64,000 nucleotides of DNA from positions 1 to 64,000 of the forward strand of contig JAJZIR010000014.1 of assembly GCA_021810505.1 (NCBI GenBank), in the 5' to 3' direction. Positions 31,202 to 39,824 of this stretch are shown one piece after another (position 1 is the first letter of the stretch; each line of letters opens with the position of its first letter). A program made the position numbers and the translations under genes. Below the pieces are notes generated by a model that saw only the letters and a program-made list of their open reading frames with translations, did not search any database and was not told the DNA's origin. Origin of the DNA: a bacterium. Lineage in GTDB: Bacteria; Deinococcota; Deinococci; Deinococcales; Deinococcaceae.

Positions 31202-31279
31202 ATGATCCTAGAAACGATCCACCCAACTAGCCGGGGCCCCGGCCACTTCAGCGTCAGCTTCCCTGCTGCTCGGCCTTGA
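31202..31279 (+). CDS. Candidate 25-residue peptide
   Basis: ATG ATC CTA to TGA, reading MILETIHPTSRGPGHFSV and on to ARP. GAGGAGAGGG directly precedes the ATG and the promoter at 31112-31139 would transcribe it. It overlaps the antisense of the mscS-like 3' end. It could equally be noncoding RNA; coding evidence is weak. Confidence 0.25.
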   Translation: MILETIHPTSRGPGHFSVSFPAARP

Positions 31280-32162
31280 GCCGCAATACCACCCGCATGA
31301 CGTCCTGCAGGATGTCGCTGCGCGGCGGCTCCTCCAGGTGGCCGTGGACCGGGGTGCTGATCAGCAGGATGTAAGAGAGAGCGGTGGTCTCCTGAATCAG
31401 GACGCTGGGCGCTTCGTCCGGCAGGACCCAGCGATTCTTCGTCAACTCGGCTTGGACGGCAGGGATGACGACTTGAGGGTCGAGCGCTTTCTCCACCTCG
31501 TACTTGGTGCGCAAGAGGATGTGCTCGGAGCGGGAGTGGTTGATGATCAGAGCCTGCATGAACACGCCAGCCGGCAGCTTGACGTGGCGGCGGTCGTCGG
31601 TGAGCAAGCTGATGTAGAGAAAACCCACGTCCTCGACGGTGCCGGTATAGCCGGGAATCAGCAGATCGCTGGAGTAGAACTTAGGTGGGTAGGCCGGCGC
31701 CACCACGCCGTACTGCCAGGTGGCGAAGGTGATCCGGTCGCCGACCCGTACCGGTTGGGCGAAGACAAACAGGATACCGGCCAGCAGGTTGGAGAAGACC
31801 GATTGGGAGATCAGTCCCAGCAGCAGGCCGGCGAAGGCGCCACCGACCAGCAGGCTGCCGACATTGATCTTGAGGACCGAGAACACCGCCAGGGCCAGCA
31901 GGATGTAAGCCAGCAGCTGGAACAGGAAGCGCAGCGTGGAGACCCGGCTCTGGTCCAAGCTGGAGGCCAGATAGGCCGGCATGGCGCGGGAGACCCAGGA
32001 GATCCACCAAGCCAAGGCCGCCCCGGTCAGGACCGCTAGGAGCAAGGGGGTGTAGGCAAAGTGCAGCCGGGAGAGGCCCTGGAAAGCGCCGTAGAGGACC
32101 AGGGCGATCAGCCCCAGCGCCAGCAACGTGCTGATCAGCAGCCGCTGCCAGCCGTGCCTCAC
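31254..32162 (-). CDS. MscS-family mechanosensitive ion channel
   Basis: 302 residues. Three to four N-terminal membrane helices, the pore-lining helix VGSLLVGGAFAGLLLGLISQSVFSN-type segment (Gly/Ala-rich, about residues 100-125), then the beta domain with FAQPVRVGDRITF and GTVEDVGFLYISLLTDD. It would open on membrane tension to release solutes. It stands alone, convergent with a putative rightward transcript. Confidence 0.88.
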   Translation of the reverse strand: MRHGWQRLLISTLLALGLIALVLYGAFQGLSRLHFAYTPLLLAVLTGAALAWWISWVSRAMPAYLASSLDQSRVSTLRFLFQLLAYILLALAVFSVLKINVGSLLVGGAFAGLLLGLISQSVFSNLLAGILFVFAQPVRVGDRITFATWQYGVVAPAYPPKFYSSDLLIPGYTGTVEDVGFLYISLLTDDRRHVKLPAGVFMQALIINHSRSEHILLRTKYEVEKALDPQVVIPAVQAELTKNRWVLPDEAPSVLIQETTALSYILLISTPVHGHLEEPPRSDILQDVMRVVLRLKAEQQGS

Positions 32163-32228
32163 CTAGATCCCTGCGGCGCGGGGAGAAAAGCCTGTTGGAC
32201 GGTCACCTGGCCACCTTAGCAGATCAGG

Positions 32229-32405
32229 CTAGCGCAGCTTGCGGTAGGTGGTGTTGATCATGGTGAGCACCACCCCCAGAAGCAACAGGAAGGCGGCCAA
32301 GGTAGGAGCTCCCAAGCGGACCACCAGCCAGCTGATCAAGGCAGTGACCAGCACCCAGATCAGGGTCAGGTGGTCGCCGATCAGCAGGTTGTAGAGGACC
32401 TTCAC
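32229..32405 (-). CDS. 58-residue membrane peptide at the end of the iron-transport operon
   Basis: Starts at GTG 32405, overlapping the stop of the Ftr1-like gene (GTGA). It reads VKVLYNLLIGDHLTLIWVLV and ends TMINTTYRKLR. Two hydrophobic helices separated by a short VVRLGAP turn, with a basic C-terminus. Translational coupling to the transporter operon and clean codon structure argue that it is real. I do not recognise the family; it may be a small subunit of the membrane protein upstream. Confidence 0.6.
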   Translation of the reverse strand: MKVLYNLLIGDHLTLIWVLVTALISWLVVRLGAPTLAAFLLLLGVVLTMINTTYRKLR

Positions 32406-33196
32406 GCCGTCCTCGCGGCGCGGCCGGAGATCCGCAGCACCAGCATGCGGGTGGCCAGCCAGATCACCAGCGCCAAGCCCAGCAGCGAGAGGTCACTCCC
32501 GGGCCAAGCCACCCCCAGGCCCTCCCCGGCCCAGAAGGTGCCGAAGGTGGTCAGAAAAACGCCGACGATGTACTTGAGGGTGTTCTCGGGGACCTGGGTC
32601 AGCGGCCGGTGCACCGCCGCGCCCAGCAGGGCAACCACTACCAGGGCCAAGAGGGCGCCGCCCACCGCGAAGCCCAGGGGGTGAGCAGCCGCCTGGCCGA
32701 AATGGTCGCTGACCCCGAAGGTGATCACGATGAAAGCGACCTCTAGGCCCTCCAGCAGCACGCTCTGGAAGGACACCGCCTGGGCAGCCCGGTCGGCCTG
32801 GGCGGTCATCGCAGCCAGCTTGGCTTGGTCCTCGGCGCTGCGCTGGTCCGGAGCCAGCTTGCGCAGGGCCGCCACCTGCCGCTCGAAGATCTGGTCCTCG
32901 TCGTGCAGGCCCACCCGGCCGGCGCTGCGCAGCACCGCCTTGGCTACCCAGCGCAGCCCGAAGAGCAGCAGCAGCAGGCCGATGACCAGCTGCAAGATGG
33001 TCTTGAGAAAAGCCAATTTGGCCAGCAGCAGGCCGAAAGCGGCCACGATCAGGGCCAGGGCCAAGAAGCCCAGCAGGGTGCCCCGCAGCGCCGGCCGCCA
33101 GCCCATGGTCAGTCCCGTCGCCAAGACGATGGTGAGGGCCTCGACCCACTCCACCGTCGCCGCCAGGAAAGTCAACAGCGCGATGATCCAGTTCAC
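32402..33196 (-). CDS. Ftr1-like / COG4280-type membrane protein
   Basis: 264 residues from GTG 33196, overlapping the ABC ATPase stop (GTGA). About seven membrane helices in two halves. Each half carries an ExxE motif within a helix: EWVE at residues 16-19 and EGLE in VLLEGLEVAFIVITFG. This is the hallmark arrangement of Ftr1/EfeU-type iron permeases (REGLE), though the first motif lacks the Arg. A charged soluble loop (HDEDQIFERQVAALRKL) joins the halves. Placed in an fbp operon, iron transport is the likely role; that is inference. Confidence 0.7.
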   Translation of the reverse strand: MNWIIALLTFLAATVEWVEALTIVLATGLTMGWRPALRGTLLGFLALALIVAAFGLLLAKLAFLKTILQLVIGLLLLLFGLRWVAKAVLRSAGRVGLHDEDQIFERQVAALRKLAPDQRSAEDQAKLAAMTAQADRAAQAVSFQSVLLEGLEVAFIVITFGVSDHFGQAAAHPLGFAVGGALLALVVVALLGAAVHRPLTQVPENTLKYIVGVFLTTFGTFWAGEGLGVAWPGSDLSLLGLALVIWLATRMLVLRISGRAARTA

Positions 33197-34239
33197 GTAC
33201 GCTCCTCTCGAGGAAAGGCGAGCAGGCCCTGGGGCGAGAGGCGCAGCCACACCCGGCAACCGGGATCCAGGCGCTGTGCGCTGTAGGCTTGCAACTGCTC
33301 GCCGCCCTCCAGGCGCAGCCAACACTGGTAGCGCTCGCCGCAGAAAGCGGAGTACAGGGCAGTCGCGGGCAAGACTCCCGGGGAGCCCTCACAGGTCAGG
33401 CCAATGTCCTCGGCGTGCACCACCAGCTGCATCATACCGCAGAGCTGGGGAGCGGCCGGCCCCAGAGCGCAGCTACCCTTGTAGAGCTGGCCGGAACGGG
33501 CCTCCACCTCCAGCGGCCCCTGCGCGCCGGTGAACTGGGCGACGAACAGGTCGGCAGGGTGGCGGTAAACCTGCTCCGGGGAAGCGTACTGCAGCAACCG
33601 GCCAGCGCGCATGACCCCTACCCGATCGGCCAGAAAGAAGGCCTCCTGCTGATCGTGGGTGATGTAGAGGGTGGTGGTCCGCTGCGCGCGGACGATCTCG
33701 GCGATCTCTAAGCGCAGCTCCTCGCGCAGCTGAGCGTCCAAGTTGGAGAGCGGCTCATCGAAGAGCAGGAGCTCGGGCGCCCTGGCCAACGCCCTGGCCA
33801 GAGCCACCCTCTGCTGCTGGCCGCCGGAGAGCTGATGGGGGAAGCGGGAAGCGTTGGCCCCCAAGCCGACCCGCTCCAGCGCCGCCTGAGCCCGCTCCCT
33901 CCAATCCGGCAGGCGGGCTTCCCGGAGCGGCAGGCCGACGTTGCCTTCAGCAGAGAGGTGGGGCCACAGGGCGTACTCCTGAAAGACCATGCCGATCCGG
34001 CGGCGCTCCGGGGGCAGGTGCAGCCTCCGGGCTGGAGCTGCCACCAGCTGATCCCCCAGCCAGATCTCGCCGCTGTCTAGAGTCTCTAAGCCGGCGACGC
34101 AGCGCAATAAGGTGGTCTTGCCCGAACCAGAAGGGCCAAGCAGGACCACGAACTGCCCGCTCTCCACGCTCAGATCGACCGCAGCGAGGGCCTGGAGCTG
34201 GCCGAAGGCTTTGCTGGCCGCAGAAATCTTTAGATGCAC
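33193..34239 (-). CDS. fbpC: Iron(III)-type ABC transporter ATP-binding protein
   Basis: 348 residues. Walker A LLGPSGSGKTTLLR, Q-loop region MVFQEYALWPHL, signature LSGGQQQRVALARALA, Walker B LLFDEPLSNLDAQLREEL, switch His in LYITHDQQEAFFLADR, then a C-terminal TOBE-like regulatory domain. It powers import through the two-part permease upstream. The ATP-binding subunit type (FbpC/PotA-like) fits Fe3+, though polyamine or sulfate importers look similar; the binding protein favours iron. Confidence 0.85.
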   Translation of the reverse strand: MHLKISAASKAFGQLQALAAVDLSVESGQFVVLLGPSGSGKTTLLRCVAGLETLDSGEIWLGDQLVAAPARRLHLPPERRRIGMVFQEYALWPHLSAEGNVGLPLREARLPDWRERAQAALERVGLGANASRFPHQLSGGQQQRVALARALARAPELLLFDEPLSNLDAQLREELRLEIAEIVRAQRTTTLYITHDQQEAFFLADRVGVMRAGRLLQYASPEQVYRHPADLFVAQFTGAQGPLEVEARSGQLYKGSCALGPAAPQLCGMMQLVVHAEDIGLTCEGSPGVLPATALYSAFCGERYQCWLRLEGGEQLQAYSAQRLDPGCRVWLRLSPQGLLAFPREERT

Positions 34240-34246
34240 GCTCCCC

Positions 34247-35989
34247 CTAGACCGCCCGGCGGATCCAGCCGGCCGGGGCCAACTTGGCGAACAGCGCCCT
34301 GAGAAGCCAGACCACCAGCACCACCGCCAGGACCGAGACGACCTCCAGAGCGGTACTAAGGCCGAAATTGAAGCCGTGAACGAACTTGATCAGGGCTACG
34401 GACAAGGGCGGCCGGCCCGGAGGATAGAGCAATTCGGAGGCCGGCAGCTCGAACATGACACCGCTCGCGGCCGCCAGCCAGGCGTAGAGCATGGGTTCGG
34501 ACAAGATAGGCAGCGTGACCCGTCCCAGCACCACCTGTGGCCTCAGGCCGTGCACCCTGGCCGCCTCGCCCAAGCTGCGGTGTACCTGGGAGAGGGGACC
34601 CAGCAACAAGCGGCTGCTGCTGGGCATCGCCCCCCCGGCGTAGGCCATCCCCAGCAGGAAGGAGGTCCCATAGAGCGGCAAGAAGGGTAAGTTGTACGCG
34701 AAGATGTAGCCGGCAGCCAGCACCAGGCCGGGCAAAGCCATGGCGGCCAGCAGGGCAAAGTCCAGGCCGCGGGCCAGGCCGGAGCGGCGACTGAGCACCC
34801 CGGCCAGCGCCAGGCCCAGAGCCAGGGCGGCCGTCGCCGCAGCGCAAGCCATCCCGGCGGAGTAGCCCAAAGGCCCCAGGATGCTGCGGTGGGCGAAGAC
34901 CTCGGCGTAGTTGTGCAGGCTGAGGTTGGTCAGGCTGAAGCCGTAGGCGATCACCCGGGTGAAAGACATGAAAGCGGTGCTCAGCAGCGGGACAGCGAGA
35001 GCGCACAGCCCGGTAGCGCCTAGGGTAGTCCAGGCTAGGACCCGGGCGTAGCGGGGTAGCGCCACCCGCCTAGGCGGCCTGGAGCGCCCAGAGAGCACGG
35101 CGTAGCGGGCAGTCCGGGCGCCCACGCGGGCCTGCACCCAGACCGCTAGGGCGCTCAGAGCCATCAGCAGCCAGCTGCTGGCCGCGGCCAGCGAGAAGCT
35201 GAGCGGGGTGGTGTAGAGAGCCTGGTAGATAGCGTAGGTCGCCAGGGGGAAGTTGGCGGTAGCGCCCAGGGTGGCGGCGACGCCAAAATCCCCCAGGGAC
35301 TCGGCGAAGACTACGGCGAAGGCGGCAGCCAGGGCCGGCCAGAGCAGCCGGATCAGCAGAACGGAGCGGCGAAAGCGGCTCAGGCCGTGCACCAGCGCTG
35401 CCTCCTCGAGCTCACCGCCCACCGCGTTCCAGCTGGGGGCAGTGGCCAGGTAGGCGAAGGGGACGTGCTTCATGGCCAAGACCAGGATGACCCCGAAGGG
35501 GCCGACGAAGAGGTTCTGCAGCCAGAGCGCCTGCAAGCCGAGCTGGTTCAATAGCCCACCGCGCTGCAACAAAATCAGCCAACCGATCGCCAGCAGGTAG
35601 GAAGGCATCAGCAGCACCAACCAAGCCGCCGCGTCGATGATGCGCCGACCCGGCAGGTCGCTGCGCTGGGTGAGCCAGGAAAGGTAAAGCCCCAGCGCGG
35701 TGGCCAGAGCCCCGCTGGCCAGCCCGACCAGCAGGGAATCGCCCAGCGCCTGGGCCGCGTAGCCGTTCAGAGCGGCCGCGAAATAGCGCAGGGTGAAGCC
35801 GCCGCTGCCCTCACCGAACAGGCCAGGGAACCAAGCCAAGGCCAAGAAGCTGGCGAGAGGGTAAATCAGCAGCAGGGTGATGACTAGGACGGCGACGGGG
35901 AGGAGGCCGATGCGGAGCAGGCCACCAGAGCGCGCCCACACTCCTGGGCGCGCTCTGGTCCGGCCGGTGGCCAGGCTGGGCTCGGCCAT
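34247..35989 (-). CDS. fbpB: Iron(III)-type ABC transporter permease, fused two-domain
   Basis: 580 residues, about twelve transmembrane segments: two BPD-type permease halves in one chain, each with an EAA-like loop (LEEAALVHGLSRFRRSVLL and SLGEAARVHGLRPQVVLGRV). This fused form is typical of FbpB/SfuB. ATG 35989 shares a base with the fbpA stop. The first codons contain a perfect hairpin (35924-35959). Confidence 0.88.
   Translation of the reverse strand: MAEPSLATGRTRARPGVWARSGGLLRIGLLPVAVLVITLLLIYPLASFLALAWFPGLFGEGSGGFTLRYFAAALNGYAAQALGDSLLVGLASGALATALGLYLSWLTQRSDLPGRRIIDAAAWLVLLMPSYLLAIGWLILLQRGGLLNQLGLQALWLQNLFVGPFGVILVLAMKHVPFAYLATAPSWNAVGGELEEAALVHGLSRFRRSVLLIRLLWPALAAAFAVVFAESLGDFGVAATLGATANFPLATYAIYQALYTTPLSFSLAAASSWLLMALSALAVWVQARVGARTARYAVLSGRSRPPRRVALPRYARVLAWTTLGATGLCALAVPLLSTAFMSFTRVIAYGFSLTNLSLHNYAEVFAHRSILGPLGYSAGMACAAATAALALGLALAGVLSRRSGLARGLDFALLAAMALPGLVLAAGYIFAYNLPFLPLYGTSFLLGMAYAGGAMPSSSRLLLGPLSQVHRSLGEAARVHGLRPQVVLGRVTLPILSEPMLYAWLAAASGVMFELPASELLYPPGRPPLSVALIKFVHGFNFGLSTALEVVSVLAVVLVVWLLRALFAKLAPAGWIRRAV
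35924..35959 (-). promoter_or_regulatory. Perfect 15-bp hairpin at the fbpA/fbpB junction
   Basis: 35924-35938 pairs with 35945-35959 around six bases, inside codons about 11-22 of fbpB. A strong stem just after a binding-protein gene commonly protects that part of the message and lowers permease expression. Confidence 0.6.
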
Positions 35990-36993
35990 CAGTGCACGAT
36001 ATTGTTGGTGAACCAGGTGTTGATCGCCGACTCCTTGGGTCCCCAGATCAGCGGATCGACCTTCTGGAAGTGGATGCCCTGAACCGGCGTGACCCCGACC
36101 TTAGGGTTTTCGCCCTGGACAATCGGGTAGAAGTTGGAGTCTCCCCCCGGATCGCCGGTCTGCATGACCCGCTGCCCCGCCTTGGACATCACGAAGTCGA
36201 CGAACTTCTTGGCCTCGGAGATCACCTGAGGGCTGGCCTGCGCGTCGATCCCGATGTCTCCGGGGAGCAGGCTGACCGGATTTGGATAGATCAGCTTGAC
36301 CGGCTCGTGCTTGAGCAGGGCGCCCACCCCGGCCGAACTCTGCACGATCGCGATCCCGATCGCACCGGAAAACAGCGCCCGCAGGGTGACCCCATTGGTG
36401 TCGTAAACGTGCAGGCCGTTCTTCTTGAGGGCCTCAAAATACGCCTTGCCGGCCTTGGTGCCGCCCAGCGACTGGAACAGGCCAGCTACCAAGGGGTAGG
36501 TCGGTCCCGAGATAGCCGGGTTGTTCATCCCGACCAGACCGCGGTACTCGGGCTTGAGCAGGTCTTTCCAGGTGGTGGGGATCTGAGCGGGCGCGATCAC
36601 CTTGGTATTGACCACCAAGATCCCCGCGAAAGTCGCCGAGACCGGAACGTAGGCCCCGTCGGCGGGAACCACATCCCTGCCCAGAGCGTTCCACTGCACC
36701 TTGGGTTCGAAGTGCTTGAGCAGCAGCCCCTGATCGGCCAGCGCGCGCATGGCCTCGGCGCCGTCGAACCAGACCACGCCCCACTGGGGGTGCTGCTTCT
36801 GCGCTTCCACCCGGGCGATCAGCGGCCCGGTGCTGGAATCTACCAGTTCGGCGGGGATACCGGTCGCCTTGACGAAGGCGTTGACCACCGCCCGGTCATA
36901 CCCCTGCGCCGAGTAGACGATCAGGGGTTGCGCGGCCAGCGCCAGGCTCCCCCCTAGGCCAGCGAGCAGGGTTGCCATCCAGATTCGCTTCAT
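35989..36993 (-). CDS. fbpA: Iron(III)-type ABC transporter substrate-binding protein
   Basis: 334 residues from ATG 36993. Signal peptide MKRIWMATLLAGLGGSLALAAQP, then the ferric-binding fold: LIVYSAQGYDRAVVNAFVKATGI, VVWFDGAEAMRALADQGLL, MNNPAISGPTYPLVAGLFQS, and INPNPVSLLPG-like IYPNPVSLLPGDIGIDA. FbpA/FutA family proteins capture ferric ion in the periplasm. The substrate could be another small anion or metal complex, but the Ftr1-like partner supports iron. Confidence 0.85.
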   Translation of the reverse strand: MKRIWMATLLAGLGGSLALAAQPLIVYSAQGYDRAVVNAFVKATGIPAELVDSSTGPLIARVEAQKQHPQWGVVWFDGAEAMRALADQGLLLKHFEPKVQWNALGRDVVPADGAYVPVSATFAGILVVNTKVIAPAQIPTTWKDLLKPEYRGLVGMNNPAISGPTYPLVAGLFQSLGGTKAGKAYFEALKKNGLHVYDTNGVTLRALFSGAIGIAIVQSSAGVGALLKHEPVKLIYPNPVSLLPGDIGIDAQASPQVISEAKKFVDFVMSKAGQRVMQTGDPGGDSNFYPIVQGENPKVGVTPVQGIHFQKVDPLIWGPKESAINTWFTNNIVH

Positions 36994-37139
36994 AAGACCT
37001 CCTAGATACCGCTTCTCTGCGAGTTGGGACCCAAACTCCGCCCGCAAGGTAGGGCCGCAGAGTCATCTGGGTGTCAGCGCAGGCCTAAGTTCGGATCCAC
37101 TCGGACGCTGGTATCCTGGGGTGGAGGGAGCGTGACATC

Positions 37140-37808
37140 TTGGGAGAACTGCTCGAGTTCATCAGCGCAGGACGACCGGGCCCGGCCTACTTAGCCCGGC
37201 CAGCGCAGCCGGGCCCAGCCGTCCTGGTGATCCAGGAGTGGTGGGGGCTCAACGACCAGATCAAGGCAGTAGCTGACCGCTTCGCAGGCGAGGGCTTCTA
37301 CGCGCTCGCCCCGGACCTCTACCACGGCGAGGTAGCGCAGGCCCCGGACCAGGCTAGGCGGCTAGCCATGCAGCTGGCCCTGAATCAAGCCGCCGACGAC
37401 CTCAGCGGGGCCGTCGACCTGCTGATCGCCGAGTCGAGCCAGCCGAGGATCTCAGTAGTCGGCTTCTGCATGGGCGGCGGCCTCACCCTATCGCTCGCAG
37501 TCCACCGCAGCGAGGTGGCCGCAGCGGTCCCCTTCTACGGCATCCCCCGAGACGCAGCCGAGCTGGACTGGAGCAAGTTGCAGGCCAAGGTGTTGGGACA
37601 CTACGGGGAACAGGATTCGGGGATCCCGGTAAGCGCAGTGCTGGAGCTGCAGGAAAAATTGCGCACTCTGGGCAAGGACGCCGAGCTGCGGGTCTATCCG
37701 GACGCAGGCCACGCTTTCTTCAACGAGCAGGGCCGCAATTACCAGGAGAAGGCCTCTCGGGAGGCCTGGGAGGCCACCCTCCGCTTCCTGCGCCAGGTGC
37801 TGGTGTGA
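37140..37808 (+). CDS. Dienelactone hydrolase family protein
   Basis: 222 residues from TTG 37140; a GGAGGG lies upstream and a TATCCT -10-like box at 37111-37116. Conserved VLVIQEWWGLNDQIKAVADRFA, Cys nucleophile VVGFCMGGGLTLSLA, acidic GEQDSG and His in YPDAGHAFFNE. Hydrolyses dienelactones in aromatic degradation or, more broadly, other esters. It overlaps the next DLH gene as GTGA, so the two are a coupled pair. Confidence 0.85.
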   Translation: MGELLEFISAGRPGPAYLARPAQPGPAVLVIQEWWGLNDQIKAVADRFAGEGFYALAPDLYHGEVAQAPDQARRLAMQLALNQAADDLSGAVDLLIAESSQPRISVVGFCMGGGLTLSLAVHRSEVAAAVPFYGIPRDAAELDWSKLQAKVLGHYGEQDSGIPVSAVLELQEKLRTLGKDAELRVYPDAGHAFFNEQGRNYQEKASREAWEATLRFLRQVLV

Positions 37809-38530
37809 CCAGCAGCGCTACCCCCGGGCGGACCAGCGCAGCCACAGAGGAGGTCCGCTTTGCCAGCGGCACAGAGACCCTGTCGGCCTTCCTGGCCATC
37901 CCCGAGGGGACAGGGCCCTTCCCGGGCCTGGTAGTAATCCACGAGATCTACGGACTCAACCAGAATATCCAAGAGATCGCCCAGAGGCTGGCTGCCGAAG
38001 GCTACCTGGCGCTGGCGGTCGATCTCTTCTCCGAGCGCAACCGCACCGCCTGCATGTTCCGCTTCATGGCTGGGATCTTCACCAATTCCTTGGACCATCA
38101 AGGTATCTGCGACCTGCAGCGAGCGCTCGATTTTCTGGAAGCCCGGCCAGATGTAGCCCAGGGTCAGCTCGGCGCCATCGGCTTCTGCATGGGCGGCTCC
38201 TTCGCGGTTGCCCTGGGTTGCAAGGACCGCCGGTTGGCCGCCATCGCGCCGTTCTATGGCATGAACCCCCGCCCAGCTGCCGCCCTAGCCAGGCTGTGCC
38301 CGGTGGTCGGTTCCTACCCGGGTCTGGACTTCACCGCCAAAGCCGGGCGCCAGCTGGACGCCAGCCTCGACCAGTACGGGATCGCACACGACATCCGGAT
38401 CTATGAGGGGGCCAAGCACTCCTTCTTCAACGACCACGGTCCGGCTTACCAGGTCGAGGCCAGCCAGGACGCCTGGAAGCGCGTCCTAGACTTCTTCGCC
38501 GACCACGTGAAGGGGCAAGCCAACCGGTGA
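37805..38530 (+). CDS. Dienelactone hydrolase family protein, second copy
   Basis: 241 residues from GTG 37805. LVVIHEIYGLNQNIQEIAQRLA, nucleophile AIGFCMGGSFAVALG and YEGAKHSFFNDHGPAYQ. It differs considerably from the preceding copy, so the pair is old or has different substrates. Its stop overlaps the folC start (GTGA). Confidence 0.85.
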   Translation: MTSSATPGRTSAATEEVRFASGTETLSAFLAIPEGTGPFPGLVVIHEIYGLNQNIQEIAQRLAAEGYLALAVDLFSERNRTACMFRFMAGIFTNSLDHQGICDLQRALDFLEARPDVAQGQLGAIGFCMGGSFAVALGCKDRRLAAIAPFYGMNPRPAAALARLCPVVGSYPGLDFTAKAGRQLDASLDQYGIAHDIRIYEGAKHSFFNDHGPAYQVEASQDAWKRVLDFFADHVKGQANR

Positions 38531-39711
38531 CCCCCGGCTCTGGGCTGCTCGATTGGCTGTTCGCTCAGAGCCGGGGAGGCTTGCCCAGGAACCCGGCTCG
38601 GGCCAGGGAGCTGTTGGACCAGCTGGGCGCGCCGGATCGGAACTTCCGGTCCATGCTGGTGGTGGGCACCAACGGCAAGGGATCGGTCTGCACCATGCTG
38701 GAAGCCGGCCTGATCCAGCAGGGTGGACCGCCGACCGGCTGCTTCACCTCCCCGCACCTGCAGGTCTTCGAGGAGCGGATCCGGGTGGACGGCCAGCGCA
38801 TCCAGCGCAGACGCACCGAGCAGTTCATCCGGAGCCGGATGGAGGAGCCCGGCACTTTCGCTTTCTTCGAGCTGAGCTTGGGCTTGGCTTGCAGCTACTT
38901 CGCGGAGCAGGGCGTCGGTGTCGCGGTCATGGAGGCTGGAGTAGGGGGCAGGGGCGACGCGACCGCCGCCCTCGGGGAGGTCGAGCTGGTGCTGATCACC
39001 AACGTCTCCTTGGACCACACCGCCACCTTGGGAGCGAGCATCCGGGAGATCGCTACCGAGAAGGCGGGGGCGATCCGCCCGGGAAAGGCGGTCCTGACTA
39101 CCGCTCGGGGAGAGGGGCTAGAGGTGCTCCGCGCAGTCGCGGCTAGCAAGAAAGCACCGCTGTATGCGCCCGGAGACCACCCTGAGCTCTTCCGGCTACC
39201 CCACCCGCCCAGGTTAGCCGGGCAACACCAGATCACCAACGCCCAGCTGGCCCTGGCGGGGTTGAGGTTTCTGGGCAGAGAGGAAGGAATAGAAGCAGCT
39301 CTAGGCGCCGAGCACCCGGGCAGGCTAGAGTGCCAGGCGTGGAGAGGGCGCACCCTGTGGCTAGACGGAGCCCACAACCCGGCAGCAGCGCAGGCCTTGG
39401 CGGAGAGCGTCGGTCAAGTTGACCTGCTGATCTTCGGGATCATGGCTAGGAAAGACGCCAGACAAACCCTAGCTCCCCTACTGGAGATCAGCAAGCGGCG
39501 CATCTACACCTGGCCCGGAACTGGCGGCCTAGACCCCGAGCTGCTGCGCACCTTGGCTGCGGGAGAGGTCGCCGAGGGGGCAGAGCTGGCTCTGGAAGCC
39601 GCCTACCAGCTGACACAGCCCGGAGAAACCATCCTGGTAGCTGGCAGCCTGCACTTGGTAGGGGCTATCAAGGACCTGCTCGGCGTTGACAGGGGGGCAG
39701 TCGGTCGGTAG
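38527..39711 (+). CDS. folC: Folylpolyglutamate / dihydrofolate synthase
   Basis: 394 residues. Mur-ligase fold: P-loop VVGTNGKGSVCTMLE (about residue 45), VMEAGVGGRGDATAALGE, NVSLDHTATLG, TEKAGAIRPGKAVLT, and LDGAHNPAAAQALAE. It adds glutamates to folates. The GTG start is coupled to the DLH gene. The TAG stop (39709-39711) is the first half of the tRNA-Lys -10 box. Confidence 0.9.
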   Translation: MTPGSGLLDWLFAQSRGGLPRNPARARELLDQLGAPDRNFRSMLVVGTNGKGSVCTMLEAGLIQQGGPPTGCFTSPHLQVFEERIRVDGQRIQRRRTEQFIRSRMEEPGTFAFFELSLGLACSYFAEQGVGVAVMEAGVGGRGDATAALGEVELVLITNVSLDHTATLGASIREIATEKAGAIRPGKAVLTTARGEGLEVLRAVAASKKAPLYAPGDHPELFRLPHPPRLAGQHQITNAQLALAGLRFLGREEGIEAALGAEHPGRLECQAWRGRTLWLDGAHNPAAAQALAESVGQVDLLIFGIMARKDARQTLAPLLEISKRRIYTWPGTGGLDPELLRTLAAGEVAEGAELALEAAYQLTQPGETILVAGSLHLVGAIKDLLGVDRGAVGR

Positions 39712-39714
39712 AAT
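39686..39714 (+). promoter_or_regulatory. tRNA-Lys promoter inside the folC 3' end
   Basis: TTGACA (39686-39691), 17-nt spacer, TAGAAT (39709-39714). An almost perfect promoter lying in folC codons and its stop. Confidence 0.8.
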
Positions 39715-39748
39715 CCCAGAAGTCGCTGAGGCGGCGGAGACACGGTGC

Positions 39749-39824
39749 GGGTCGTTAGCTCAGTTGGTAGAGCAGCTGACTCTTAATCAGTAGGTCGTAG
39801 GTTCGAGCCCTACACGACCCACCA
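39749..39824 (+). tRNA. tRNA-Lys (anticodon CTT)
   Basis: 76 nt. Acceptor stem GGGTCGT/ACGACCC, D-arm GCTCAGTTGGTAGAGC, anticodon loop CTCTTAA (anticodon CTT), T-arm GTAGGTTCGAGCCCTAC, discriminator A and encoded CCA. It marks the left border of the CRISPR region. Confidence 0.95.

Larger units (their letters stand above)
30884..31253. other. Regulatory-looking intergenic region
   Basis: 370 bp between the arabinofuranosidase stop and the mscS-like stop. It holds a terminator palindrome (31000-31029), an operator-like inverted repeat with a promoter (31084-31139), and the start of a 25-codon ORF (31202). Confidence 0.6.
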
